Of a stretch of 64,000 bases of DNA, positions 8,008-16,254 are shown one piece after another (the stretch's first letter is position 1; each line of letters starts with the position of its first letter). A program made the translations under genes and the position numbers. The stretch comes from Pseudomonas sp. B21-056 (GTDB taxonomy: Bacteria > Pseudomonadota > Gammaproteobacteria > Pseudomonadales > Pseudomonadaceae), in NCBI RefSeq assembly GCF_026016325.1, contig NZ_CP087203.1:2666001-2730000 (forward strand), given 5' to 3'. Under the pieces are notes generated by a model. It saw only the letters and a program-made list of their open reading frames with translations, was not told the origin of the DNA and did no database searches.

Positions 8008-9321
8008 ATGGTTGCCATGACTGGCGAAATCCCGTTTGCGCGCAGCGAAGACATCAACGAGCTGCTGCTCTACCGACGCGTGGCCTGGCGCATCATGCCG
8101 CTGGCGATAATCTGCTTTCTGTTCTCCTATTTCGACCGGATCAACATCAGTTTCGCCAAGACCCAGATGCAGCAGGAACTGGGCTTGACCGATGCAGCGT
8201 ATGGCCTGGCCGCGAGCATGTTCTTCGTCGGCTACGTGCTGTTTGAAGTGCCCAGCAGCCTGGGCCTGAAGCGCTACGGTGCGCCGGCGTGGATCTGCCG
8301 CATCATGATCTCCTGGGGGCTTGCCACCGCGGCGCTGGTGTTCGCCTACACCCAATACACGCTCTACTTCCTGCGCTTTCTGATCGGTGTCATGGAGGCC
8401 GGTTTCGGCCCGGCCATCCTGTTCTACCTGGCGTGCTGGTTTCCCAAGAAGCACCTGGCGAAGATGAACGGCCTATGGTTCCTGTCAGTGCCGTTAGCCG
8501 GTGCCATCGGTGGTCCGGTGGCAGGTGTCCTGCTCGGCACGATGGACGGTGTGTTGGGATTGGCGGGCTGGCACTGGTTGTTCCTGATGTCCGGCTTGCC
8601 CTGTGTCGTGCTGGGTCTGCTGGTGCTGTGGAAACTGGATCGCGACATCGAATCGGCCAAGTGGCTGAGCCGTAGCGAGAAAGACCTGCTGGCGGCCAAT
8701 CTCCAGCAGGACAACGCCAACCAGAAACCCGTGCTCGGGTCCTTGTGGCGAGTGCTGCTGACGCGGGAAGTCGCGATCATGGCGTTCATCTACTTCGTGA
8801 TCAAAAGCGCGTCCTATGGCCTCAATTTCTGGATGCCGCACCTGATCAAATCCTCCGGCGTCCAAAGCCTGTTCTGGGTCGGCATGCTGTCGGCCTTGCC
8901 GTATATCGTTGCCTGCGTCGGCATGGTCTGGCTGACCCGGCGCTCGGACCGTTCCGGTGATCGTAAAACCTACCTCGTCCTGTGCCTGGCGGCTGCCGCC
9001 GTTGGCTACCTGTTGGCCTGCCTGTTCTCCGACTCCTCCTGGGCCATGATGGCTGCCTTGCTGCTGGCAACGGCCGGCACCTTCATCGCCATCCCGATCT
9101 TCTGGACGATTCCGCAGTCGACCTTCTCGGGTCTGGCGATTGCCACGGGGACTGCGGCGATCAACTCCATCGGCCAGCTCAGCGGCATTGTGGCCCCGGT
9201 GATGGTGGGCAAGATCAACGACCTGTCCGGCTCCACCTACATGGGCATGCTCTCCATTGCGCCGCTGATCCTGATCGCCTGTTTTGTGGTTGTGCGGTAT
9301 GTGAGGAATCCCAGATCCTGA
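8008..9321 (+). CDS. MFS permease, anion:cation symporter family
   Basis: This 437-residue, twelve-helix permease looks like the anion:cation symporter branch of the MFS, whose members import organic anions. Recognisable parts are YRRVAWRIMPLAIICFLFSYFDRINISFAKTQM-like helix 1 sequence, the GYVLFEVPSSL helix 2 region, and a central cytoplasmic loop near residue 215. It follows the gamma-carbonic-anhydrase-like gene by 62 bp, with GGAGAAAC before its ATG. It probably brings in the acid metabolised by the upstream CoA-transferase and lyase. Confidence 0.87.
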   Translation: MVAMTGEIPFARSEDINELLLYRRVAWRIMPLAIICFLFSYFDRINISFAKTQMQQELGLTDAAYGLAASMFFVGYVLFEVPSSLGLKRYGAPAWICRIMISWGLATAALVFAYTQYTLYFLRFLIGVMEAGFGPAILFYLACWFPKKHLAKMNGLWFLSVPLAGAIGGPVAGVLLGTMDGVLGLAGWHWLFLMSGLPCVVLGLLVLWKLDRDIESAKWLSRSEKDLLAANLQQDNANQKPVLGSLWRVLLTREVAIMAFIYFVIKSASYGLNFWMPHLIKSSGVQSLFWVGMLSALPYIVACVGMVWLTRRSDRSGDRKTYLVLCLAAAAVGYLLACLFSDSSWAMMAALLLATAGTFIAIPIFWTIPQSTFSGLAIATGTAAINSIGQLSGIVAPVMVGKINDLSGSTYMGMLSIAPLILIACFVVVRYVRNPRS

Positions 9322-9404
9322 ACATCGACATGCGCTTTCGAAGGTTGGCTAACACCTTGCAAACTGGAGGATTAGAGCGCGAGGTCATATGAGTTGAATC
9401 TGCA

Positions 9405-9435
9405 TCGGGCCATCCGCGTCGCGAAGATGGCCCGA
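9405..9435. terminator. Likely bidirectional terminator hairpin
   Basis: TCGGGCCATC and GATGGCCCGA form a perfect 10-bp stem around an 11-base loop in the spacer between two convergent genes, an MFS permease and a solute-binding protein. No strong T-run follows on either strand, so termination efficiency is uncertain. Confidence 0.5.
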
Positions 9436-9457
9436 CAGATTCTCATTGCGGGGAGTA

Positions 9458-10354
9458 TTACTGAGCCGTTACAGCAGGTCCGGCCTGGAACATGGCTTTA
9501 TAAGTGTCCTTGTGCGCGGCGTAGTATTCGGCAACCACTTTGTCTGCCGACGATTCACGCGCCTGCTTCATCATCGTTTCCAGGTCCTTCATTGGAATGG
9601 TGAAGTGTGCAAAGAAGTTCGCGACCTGCGGGAAGTCCTGAGTGAATCCCTTGCGAGCCACAGCGTGGATCTGTTCGGTCTTGCCGTAGACTTCCTTGGG
9701 GTCATCCAGGTAACGCAGCGACCATGTGGAGAACATCCAGTGGGGGCTCCAGGCATTGATCAGCGACCACTTGTCACGCTTCAGGTTTCGATCCAGTTCG
9801 TTGAGCATTCCGGTTTCGGAAGAGGCAACGAGCTTGTAGCCTTCAAGCTTGTATTCTGCGATGGCGCGGGTGGCGGTCTTGTACTGGCCGTTGCCGACTT
9901 CAGAAGTGAGGAGCTTGCCGCCGAGTTTCTCCCTGACCTCAGGCTTGTTGAGGTCTTCGATGCTGGCGATTTCGCTGACCGGGATCGTGGTAGGCACTGC
10001 CAGGCCGAGGCGCCCCTCGTACAACACGCCAAGGTCTTCCAGTTGGTCTTTATACTTGTCCCAGAAGGGCTTGTGGCTGAAGGTCAGCCATGCCATCGGT
10101 ATCAGATCGACCTTGCCTGTCGCCAGTGCCTGGAATTGAATGCCGATATCGGCCTGGACCAGCTTTACGGGCTGCTTGAGCTGATCTTCCAGCGCCGTTG
10201 TCGCAAGCTTGGTGGTGATCTCGGCATCCGACCAGTTCACCCAGCCAATGACGACAGGCTTGGGGTCGTCGGCTTGCGCGAGCATTGTCGCACTCAACAG
10301 TGCGGCGCCCGCCAGCCAAGTAGTTGCTTTTCGCGTGAACGAAAAAGTGATCAT
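9458..10354 (-). CDS. Glycine-betaine-type ABC solute-binding protein (OpuAC/ProX)
   Basis: This is a periplasmic substrate-binding protein of the OpuAC/ProX class, which captures quaternary amines such as betaine, choline or carnitine. The 298-residue protein starts with a signal peptide ending near LLSATMLAQA-DDPKP. The binding domain follows, with VVIGWVNWSDAE near the mature N-terminus and several Trp residues (NAWSPHWMFSTW) that could form a cation box. GGAGAT precedes the ATG. No permease or ATPase gene is adjacent, so it must share a transporter core encoded elsewhere. A small cupin and a GMC oxidoreductase lie upstream on the same strand. Confidence 0.88.
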   Translation of the reverse strand: MITFSFTRKATTWLAGAALLSATMLAQADDPKPVVIGWVNWSDAEITTKLATTALEDQLKQPVKLVQADIGIQFQALATGKVDLIPMAWLTFSHKPFWDKYKDQLEDLGVLYEGRLGLAVPTTIPVSEIASIEDLNKPEVREKLGGKLLTSEVGNGQYKTATRAIAEYKLEGYKLVASSETGMLNELDRNLKRDKWSLINAWSPHWMFSTWSLRYLDDPKEVYGKTEQIHAVARKGFTQDFPQVANFFAHFTIPMKDLETMMKQARESSADKVVAEYYAAHKDTYKAMFQAGPAVTAQ

Positions 10355-10489
10355 CGAATAATCTCCAATAAGTGTAATTATTAGGTTTGGCAGATAGATG
10401 ATTGGAGCCTGTCCCAGGGCGCGTGTTTTTATTAATCAGCAGTGCTTGCAGGCCATGCTATTTCTTTGCTGAGTCAGCAAACTGTTCCC

Positions 10490-10759
10490 TCAAAGGTATT
10501 GGTAGCGGTTGACGATGGGTTCACTGATTGCCCACTTCGCCTCGACACCCTTGCCAATGGTGACGTGGTTGCCCGCGCTGATTGCCACCGGCTCATGGGT
10601 GGTGCTGTGAATAACCGCCTTGCCGCTTTGCACCACGAACTGGACATCCTGGTCGTAGGTGTATTCGAAACTGTCCGTCTCGCCACTTTCCCAAAGTTCC
10701 CAACCCTGGCTCTGCTCTTTCTCACTGGCGCTGGCTTGGCGCTGAGTAATGTGTGACAT
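10490..10759 (-). CDS. Small cupin protein (Cupin_3/DUF861 type)
   Basis: This 89-residue protein is a single cupin barrel. The motif pattern WELWESGETDSFEYTYDQDVQFVVQSGKA-like, then EPVAISAGNHVTIGKG, matches Cupin_3 (DUF861) proteins. The family's usual metal-binding residues are poorly conserved, so it may be a binding or accessory protein rather than a metalloenzyme. AGAGGAAAAG precedes the ATG. It lies 135 bp upstream of the solute-binding protein gene and 39 bp downstream of the GMC oxidoreductase, all on the minus strand, so the three are likely one transcription unit. Confidence 0.75.
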   Translation of the reverse strand: MSHITQRQASASEKEQSQGWELWESGETDSFEYTYDQDVQFVVQSGKAVIHSTTHEPVAISAGNHVTIGKGVEAKWAISEPIVNRYQYL

Positions 10760-10798
10760 GTTGCTTTTCCTCTGATTGACTGCCTGGTGGCGAAGCGG

Positions 10799-12457
10799 CT
10801 ATGCGGATGTCCGCGCGAGTGAAGGAGAAACCTGGCTGTGGAAGGGCAGGGCCTCAGGTTGCAACGCAGGCCTTTTCAACAGGATGTCGCTGGCTTTTTC
10901 AGCGAGCATGATCGTGGCTGCGTTTATGTTTGCACTTGGGACTGAAGGGAAGACCGATGCGTCGATCACTCGCAGGTTATCCACGCCGAGCACCCGTAAT
11001 TGGCTGTCCACCACTGCCATGGGATCCTTCTTCTGACCCATCTTGCAGGTGCCGCATGGGTGATAGGCGCTGGCCGCGTCCTCGCGGATGAATTCGTCCA
11101 TCGCCTTGCCGCTGCGGATGTGAGTCCCAGGGGTATCTTCGCGATGGTTGTAGCGCTTGAGGGCCGGTTGATTGGCGAACTCGATGCCCAGTCGCATCGC
11201 TTCACGCATGACACGCCAATCTTCATCCGTGGCCATGTAGTTGGGATCGATCAGCAGCGGATCGGACACCTTGGCGCTGCGCAGCCTGACCGTTCCACGG
11301 CTGGTCGGGCGCATCGGGCCGACTCCGATGCGATACCCGTAGGTCGTCGACACGGGGATCCAGTTCTTGTCGAAGAACACCGGGAAAAAGTGGAACTGGA
11401 TATCCGGATGCGGTGTGGCCGCAGAACTGTTGAGGAACGCTCCGACGTGACATTGGTTGACCGAGGCAACGCCCTTTTTCAGACCGAACCATTGCGCACC
11501 TGCCCACAACATCCGGTGGGGTTGCAGTTCCCGGTTCAAGGAAATCGGTTCTTTGGTCTCGATCTGGATGTGGCACTCGAGGTGGTCCTGCAGGTTCTGG
11601 CCGACACCTGGCAAATCCACGCGGCATTCGATGCCATGCTCACGCAGATGATCCGCGGGACCGATACCGGACAACATGAGCAACTGGGCGGAGCCAAAAA
11701 CGCCGCAGGACACAATGGCTTCACGCCGCGTCCGAACCTTGACGAGGCGGTTCTTGTAGCGGACTTCAAAGCCCGTGGCGCGACGGCCCTCCAGGGTGAC
11801 TTTCTGGACTTCACACCCCAGCCAGATCGTCAGGTTCGGATGTGCGCCCATGGCGTGAAGGTAGCCGTACGCGGCGCTGTTGCGGATGCCGTCCCTGACG
11901 CTCATTTCAAAACGTGAGACGCCTTCTTGCTGATAACCGTTGACGTCGCTGGTGAGTGGAACCCCGGCTTGCTGGCCGGCGTCCAGGAACGCTGCGTTGA
12001 GCGGGCTGAGTTTCTCCTGCCGTTGAGCCCTGATCGGCCCGTCCTGACCGCGGTAGCTGCTTGAGACAACGCTGGATTCAATCTTCTTGAAATAAGGTGC
12101 GCAATCAGCCCAGCTCCAGCCCTTGGCGCCTTCAGTTTCCCATCGGTCATAGTCCATCGGATGACCTCTTAACCAGGTCATGCCATTGATGGAAGAGGAC
12201 CCACCCAGCACCCGACCACGAGGCTGCTGGATGCGTCGTTTGTTGAGGTGGGCCTGTTCTTCGGTGTAATACCACCAGTTGTACTTCGAGCTCGGCTTGA
12301 AGGCCGAACGCAACCCGGCCGGCATGCGAATGATCCAGGACTTGTCCGATGGGCCTACTTCCAGCAGCAAAACCTTGTGACCGGCATCGGAAAGTCGACG
12401 GGCCAAGACACAGCCTGCGGAGCCAGCACCAGCAATCACGTAATCGAATTCGGTCAT
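10799..12457 (-). CDS. GMC-family FAD oxidoreductase (choline/alcohol dehydrogenase-like)
   Basis: GMC flavoenzymes oxidise alcohols, choline being the best known substrate in bacteria. The 552-residue protein has the FAD Rossmann motif GAGSAGCVLARRLSD at residues 10-24, the GMC signature PRGRVLGGSSSINGM near residue 80, and the C-terminal catalytic His in SAYHPCGTCKMG and Asn in ANINAATIMLAEKA. It is related to BetA, but a betB aldehyde dehydrogenase is absent, so betaine synthesis is not established. Adjacent cupin and betaine-type binding-protein genes suggest oxidation of an amino-alcohol or related compound. It starts after GAGGAA and faces a divergent LysR gene. Confidence 0.86.
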   Translation of the reverse strand: MTEFDYVIAGAGSAGCVLARRLSDAGHKVLLLEVGPSDKSWIIRMPAGLRSAFKPSSKYNWWYYTEEQAHLNKRRIQQPRGRVLGGSSSINGMTWLRGHPMDYDRWETEGAKGWSWADCAPYFKKIESSVVSSSYRGQDGPIRAQRQEKLSPLNAAFLDAGQQAGVPLTSDVNGYQQEGVSRFEMSVRDGIRNSAAYGYLHAMGAHPNLTIWLGCEVQKVTLEGRRATGFEVRYKNRLVKVRTRREAIVSCGVFGSAQLLMLSGIGPADHLREHGIECRVDLPGVGQNLQDHLECHIQIETKEPISLNRELQPHRMLWAGAQWFGLKKGVASVNQCHVGAFLNSSAATPHPDIQFHFFPVFFDKNWIPVSTTYGYRIGVGPMRPTSRGTVRLRSAKVSDPLLIDPNYMATDEDWRVMREAMRLGIEFANQPALKRYNHREDTPGTHIRSGKAMDEFIREDAASAYHPCGTCKMGQKKDPMAVVDSQLRVLGVDNLRVIDASVFPSVPSANINAATIMLAEKASDILLKRPALQPEALPFHSQVSPSLARTSA

Positions 12458-12775
12458 TATTTGTTATTCCTCGGCGAAGCCCATCGGCTACCACCGTCAT
12501 CGGGCAATGCAGTTCTTGTTGTGTTTCTTGAGCTTGATAACTGCTTTGCACATAACGTATCGGAAGGTCTGGAGGGCCGATATTTAATAAAAAAAATGCC
12601 GGGCTTAAATAAAATTTAAGCCGAGGTGTCTGCTCATTCGCAGGCCTTGAAACAGACCTGTCCGCTCGTCCCGACCTCGTTTGACAACCTCAGGATTTGC
12701 TCGCTTAATGCTCCTGGCATCCGGGCAGTCCGCTGTCGTTTTTTCTGATCTCAACCCCATTCGAGGACGACTGTT
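12458..12775. other. Divergent spacer between GMC oxidoreductase and LysR genes
   Basis: This 318-bp spacer should carry the promoters of the GMC operon and the LysR gene. Part of it is AT-rich, with an A-run at 12590-12597 and a perfect palindrome at 12602-12622. No convincing small gene is present. Confidence 0.6.
12602..12622. promoter_or_regulatory. Perfect 9-bp inverted repeat, candidate regulator site
   Basis: GGCTTAAAT and ATTTAAGCC form a perfect 9-bp inverted repeat separated by AAA, between a GMC-oxidoreductase operon and a divergent LysR regulator. LysR boxes usually have the form T-N11-A, which the ends do not closely match, so the protein that binds is uncertain. A hairpin role in RNA is also possible. 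Confidence 0.45.
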
Positions 12776-13633
12776 GTGCGGCAACTGGATCTGTCCCTCC
12801 TGCATACCTTCAAGACCATTGCCGAGTGCAAGAGCCTTTCGCTTGCCTCGCAGCGCCTGCACAAGACCCAGGCCGCCATCAGCATCCAGCTCAAGAAGCT
12901 CGAGGATCAGGTGGGCAAGCGGCTGCTCGACAGGGGCCATCAAACCGCCGAACTGACGAGCCACGGAGAGCTGCTTCTGCAGTACGCACGCAAGATGCTC
13001 GCCCTGAGCAACGAGGCGATGGATCTGTTCATCAAGGAGGAAATTTGCGGCACTGTTCGCTTTGGGATTCCGGACGACTATGCGAACGCGTTTCTTCGAC
13101 CGGTGCTTCGCGACTTCATCCAGCGTTGCCCCAATGTACGGCTGCAGATCCGTAACGACATCAGCCAGAACCTGTTTTCCGCCCTTGAAAAAGGTGAGCT
13201 GGATCTGGCGTTGGTCACGCGGCGCAATAACGATGGTAATGGGGAGATCCTGCGCTGCGACCAGCTGCAGTGGGTTGCGGGTGAAACGTTTGTGATGGTG
13301 CCGGACGCCCCCCTTCCGTTGGCGCTGTATCCCCATGGGTGCGGATACCGGGGCCAGATACTGAGCGCGTTAAGCGACAGCCAGCGGGAATATGAAATCG
13401 CGTTCGAGTGTACTGGCGTCGCAGGCGTTCAGCTTGCTGTCGACAGTGGCCTCGCTATTGCTGCAACTTCGACCGCGCTGATGCAGCCAAGCTGGCAGGT
13501 ATTGGATGCAACCACCCACCATCTTCCTGTGCTTGGGAATGTGATGATCGAGCTGCGGCTTGGCAATAACGAAGTGCCAATAGCCGTGCAGCATTTTGCC
13601 GACGAGTTGCGCAAGCAGGTGTCGCTCAAGTAA
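12776..13633 (+). CDS. LysR-family transcriptional regulator
   Basis: This 285-residue LysR-type regulator has an N-terminal winged helix (residues 3-60, including LASQRLHKTQAAISIQLKKL) and an effector-binding domain from about residue 90. It probably controls the divergent GMC/cupin/solute-binding operon. The start is a GTG (MRQLDLSLLHTFKTIAE), with GAGG about 9 bases upstream; no ATG fits the LysR N-terminus. It converges on the Lrp-like gene, 75 bp away. Confidence 0.86.
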   Translation: MRQLDLSLLHTFKTIAECKSLSLASQRLHKTQAAISIQLKKLEDQVGKRLLDRGHQTAELTSHGELLLQYARKMLALSNEAMDLFIKEEICGTVRFGIPDDYANAFLRPVLRDFIQRCPNVRLQIRNDISQNLFSALEKGELDLALVTRRNNDGNGEILRCDQLQWVAGETFVMVPDAPLPLALYPHGCGYRGQILSALSDSQREYEIAFECTGVAGVQLAVDSGLAIAATSTALMQPSWQVLDATTHHLPVLGNVMIELRLGNNEVPIAVQHFADELRKQVSLK

Positions 13634-13708
13634 TTGGCGCAAAGGTCGAAACCATGCTTCGGAGTGCGCGCCGGCGAAGTGGTCTTGATTCACCGGAATT
13701 CGAGAATT

Positions 13709-14146
13709 TCATACCAAAGGTAGAGGGCGATCTGTGATGACGTGCTTCATCACTAACGTCGAGGTCAACCGCTGTACGTTTGGCAGTCTCGACAGCTCCT
13801 CGTCATAGAGCTTCTGAAACGCCGGCAGATCTGCGGTTACCACCATGAGCAGGTAGTCTGGATCACCAAACAGTCGTTGCGCTTGAACGATATAGGGGAC
13901 GCCAGGTAAGGCATTCTCGAATTCCGCTACGGCCTGCTGATGCCCTTCCCGTAGCGTCACGAATACAAGCGAAGAGAAATTGAGCCCTACGTCAGGTGCA
14001 GAGAGGTGGGCGCGGTATCCTTTGATAACTCCAGCATCCTCCAAGGCCCGAACACGTCGATGGCAAGGGGACAAGCTTAGCCCTACGCGCTCGGCCAACT
14101 CTGTGAGTGACTGGCGGCCATCCCGCTGTAGGGATCCGGTCAACAT
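13709..14146 (-). CDS. Lrp/AsnC-family regulator, N-terminus truncated
   Basis: This Lrp/AsnC-type regulator has a winged helix (SLTELAERVGLSLSPCHRRVRAL) and a C-terminal RAM effector domain, with 145 residues left. The family normally begins with about 10-13 residues of the form L-D-x-x-D-x-x-I-L before LQRDGR. Here those are replaced by MLTGS, and an in-frame TAG lies 6 bases upstream. MLTGS is the reverse strand of the coding sequence of the adjacent M24 peptidase. A deletion therefore seems to have joined the two divergent genes and removed the native start and promoter. The protein may be inactive or poorly expressed. Confidence 0.78.
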   Translation of the reverse strand: MLTGSLQRDGRQSLTELAERVGLSLSPCHRRVRALEDAGVIKGYRAHLSAPDVGLNFSSLVFVTLREGHQQAVAEFENALPGVPYIVQAQRLFGDPDYLLMVVTADLPAFQKLYDEELSRLPNVQRLTSTLVMKHVITDRPLPLV

Positions 14147-14171
14147 CCGCTATGCAACCGGCGCTCGAAAC

Positions 14172-15221
14172 ATGCAGATTTTTTGCGCTCGCAACACGCC
14201 TTCTCGTTACCTGATCGTCACTGAGCACCGGACGATCCTGTTCGAATTCACCGGCTGCGAGCACCTGGCCAACGGCCTGGAAACCATTGACGAAGTCCGT
14301 GCTTCTTCCACCGCCAGCTTCGTCGCCGCGGGGCCCCAGATCGCCGAGCGTGAGAAGGCCTGGGTCGTCGAGATGGTGGGTATCCTGACTGAACTGGTGG
14401 GGCCTAACGCGACCATCGGCATGGAGCGGATGAACGCCGGCACATCGATAGCCATGGCGAGCGCGGGTGTCAGGATCGTTGACGCGCAAGAACCCATTGA
14501 AATGGCTCGCGCCATCAAGTCTCCCGAAGAAATGAAGTGCATCGTGGCGTCTCTCCGGGCGACGGAAATCGCTGTCGGTAAACTTCGCGAAGCCATTCGC
14601 CCGGGCATCACCGAAAATGAGTTGTGGTCGGTGTTGCATCAATCGGTGATCGCCCAAGATGGTGACTACGTTGAAACCCGATTACTGAGCGCGGGAAATC
14701 GCACCAATCCATGGTTCCAGGAAACCTCGAACAACGTGATCGGCGAGAACCAGCTAATCGCGCTGGACACTGATGTCGTGGGTTGTCACGGCTACTACTC
14801 GGACTTTTCCCGCACGTTCCATGCGGGGCCAGGCTCCCCGAGCGATCACCAACGCACCCTGTACAAGCTCGCTTACGAGCAGGTGCATCACAACATGGAG
14901 ATCATCAAGCCAGGCATGACGCTGAAGGAGTACAGCGAAAAGGCTTGGAACATCCCGCCGGAATATCACGCCAATCGCTACTACCTCTCTGCCCATGGTT
15001 GCGGCATGACGGGCGAGTATCCCTACCTCTACCACCATGCCGACTACCCGGCGTCTGGCTATGACGGTGAGATCCAGCCTGGCATGACGCTCTGTGTCGA
15101 GAGTTACATGGGCGCGGATGGCGGCAATGAAGGGGTGAAGCTGGAACAGCAACTATTGGTTACGGAAACCGGTACGCAACTGCTTTCGATGTTCCCGTTT
15201 GAAGAAGCACTGCTTCGATAA
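14172..15221 (+). CDS. M24 creatinase/Xaa-Pro peptidase-family hydrolase, 5'-truncated
   Basis: M24 enzymes are dinuclear-metal 'pita-bread' hydrolases that include aminopeptidase P and creatinase. Family-like sequence begins at 14133 (DPVNIRYATGARNMQIF), before the first usable ATG at 14172, so the first ~40 residues of a normal protein are missing. The catalytic half is intact. The five metal ligands are visible: two Asp in ALDTDVVGCHGYYSD, His in LSAHGCGM, Glu in CVESYMG and Glu in VKLEQQ. The next gene, a betaine-type binding protein, starts 38 bp downstream, suggesting an amine or amino-acid derivative as substrate. Translation start and activity are uncertain. Confidence 0.75.
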   Translation: MQIFCARNTPSRYLIVTEHRTILFEFTGCEHLANGLETIDEVRASSTASFVAAGPQIAEREKAWVVEMVGILTELVGPNATIGMERMNAGTSIAMASAGVRIVDAQEPIEMARAIKSPEEMKCIVASLRATEIAVGKLREAIRPGITENELWSVLHQSVIAQDGDYVETRLLSAGNRTNPWFQETSNNVIGENQLIALDTDVVGCHGYYSDFSRTFHAGPGSPSDHQRTLYKLAYEQVHHNMEIIKPGMTLKEYSEKAWNIPPEYHANRYYLSAHGCGMTGEYPYLYHHADYPASGYDGEIQPGMTLCVESYMGADGGNEGVKLEQQLLVTETGTQLLSMFPFEEALLR

Positions 15222-15259
15222 GGCTCCATACAACGACTAAAAAAACAGAGGGGCGATTC

Positions 15260-16117
15260 ATGAACAAAATACTAAAGGCGCTGCTGTTGGGTTTTTGTCT
15301 GATTTGCAGCGCCGCATCCAATGCGGCCGACTCCAAGGCGATCAGCATCGGCGTTAACAGTTGGGCGGAAAACATCGCGGTAGCCAACATGTGGAAAATT
15401 CTCCTGGAGGAGAAAGACTATAAAGTCACGCTCCAGAACGCCGGGAAGATCATCCTCTACAACAGCGTTGCACAAGGAAAAATTGACGTCACTTTCGAGG
15501 TGTGGCTCCCAACCACCGACAACGCGGCTTATCAGAGCATCAAGGACAAGGTCCAGTTGATCGGGCCCTGGCTCAGCGAAGCGAACCTGGGGCTGGCAGT
15601 CCCTGATTACGTGGATATCAAGAGCATCGACGAGTTGAATGCCCACAAAGATGAATTTCAATGGCGCGGCAGGGCCTCCATCTTCGGAATCGATGCCGGC
15701 ACCGGGTTGATGGGCCTGACCGACAAGGCGATGGCGGAATACAAGCTGGACTACACCCTGTTGCCGTCCTCCGAAGCGGCGATGCTGCAATCGCTGGATC
15801 GCGCCATGAAGCGCAAGGAACCTATCGTGGTGACGCTGTGGAAACCACATTGGGTATGGGCCAAGAAGAACCTGCGCTACCTCGATGATCCGAAAAAGGT
15901 CTATGGGACAACGGATTCGATCCACGGCATTGCAGCCCAATCATTCAAGGCCGACCATCCAGAAGCCGAACGCTGGTTGCAGCAGTGGAAGATGGACGAG
16001 AAATCCCTGGGTGAGCTGATGGCGACGATCAATGAAAACGGCACCAGCACACCTGAAAAAGGGGCTAAAGCCTGGATCGATGCCAACAGGGCCACGGTTG
16101 ATGCTTGGTTGAAGTAA
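15260..16117 (+). CDS. Glycine-betaine-type ABC solute-binding protein
   Basis: This is a second OpuAC/ProX-type periplasmic binding protein, 285 residues long. The signal peptide (MNKILKALLLGFCLICSAASNAA) is followed by SKAISIGVNSWAENIAVANMW at the mature N-terminus. TLWKPHWVWAKKNLRYLDDPKKVYG closely resembles the corresponding segment of the protein encoded at 9458-10354, so the two are paralogues with different ligands. GAGGGG precedes the ATG. No permease or ATPase gene is near. It sits downstream of the M24 hydrolase, probably in the same transcript. Confidence 0.88.
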   Translation: MNKILKALLLGFCLICSAASNAADSKAISIGVNSWAENIAVANMWKILLEEKDYKVTLQNAGKIILYNSVAQGKIDVTFEVWLPTTDNAAYQSIKDKVQLIGPWLSEANLGLAVPDYVDIKSIDELNAHKDEFQWRGRASIFGIDAGTGLMGLTDKAMAEYKLDYTLLPSSEAAMLQSLDRAMKRKEPIVVTLWKPHWVWAKKNLRYLDDPKKVYGTTDSIHGIAAQSFKADHPEAERWLQQWKMDEKSLGELMATINENGTSTPEKGAKAWIDANRATVDAWLK

Positions 16118-16131
16118 CGTGCTATACCCCG

Positions 16132-16158
16132 AAGCCGCCACCCATGACTGGCGGCTTT
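16132..16158 (+). terminator. Hairpin terminator after the solute-binding protein gene
   Basis: AAGCCGCCA and TGGCGGCTT form a perfect 9-bp stem with an 8-base loop, 14 bp after the stop codon. The following T-run is short and interrupted (TTTCGGCATTTT). It probably ends transcription and lies between convergent genes. Confidence 0.6.
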
Positions 16159-16254
16159 CGGCATTTTCAATCGCCATAGCCGACCTGGGCGCTGATTCCA
16201 TTGGTGTATCGACTTTTTTCCGCGACGCGGACGGTGGAATCGAGGGGCGCCTTC

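Noticed and set aside
13980..14132. Use of 13980 as the M24 peptidase start
   Set aside because: Residues before DPVNIRYATG are antisense to the Lrp gene and do not look like an M24 N-terminal domain.
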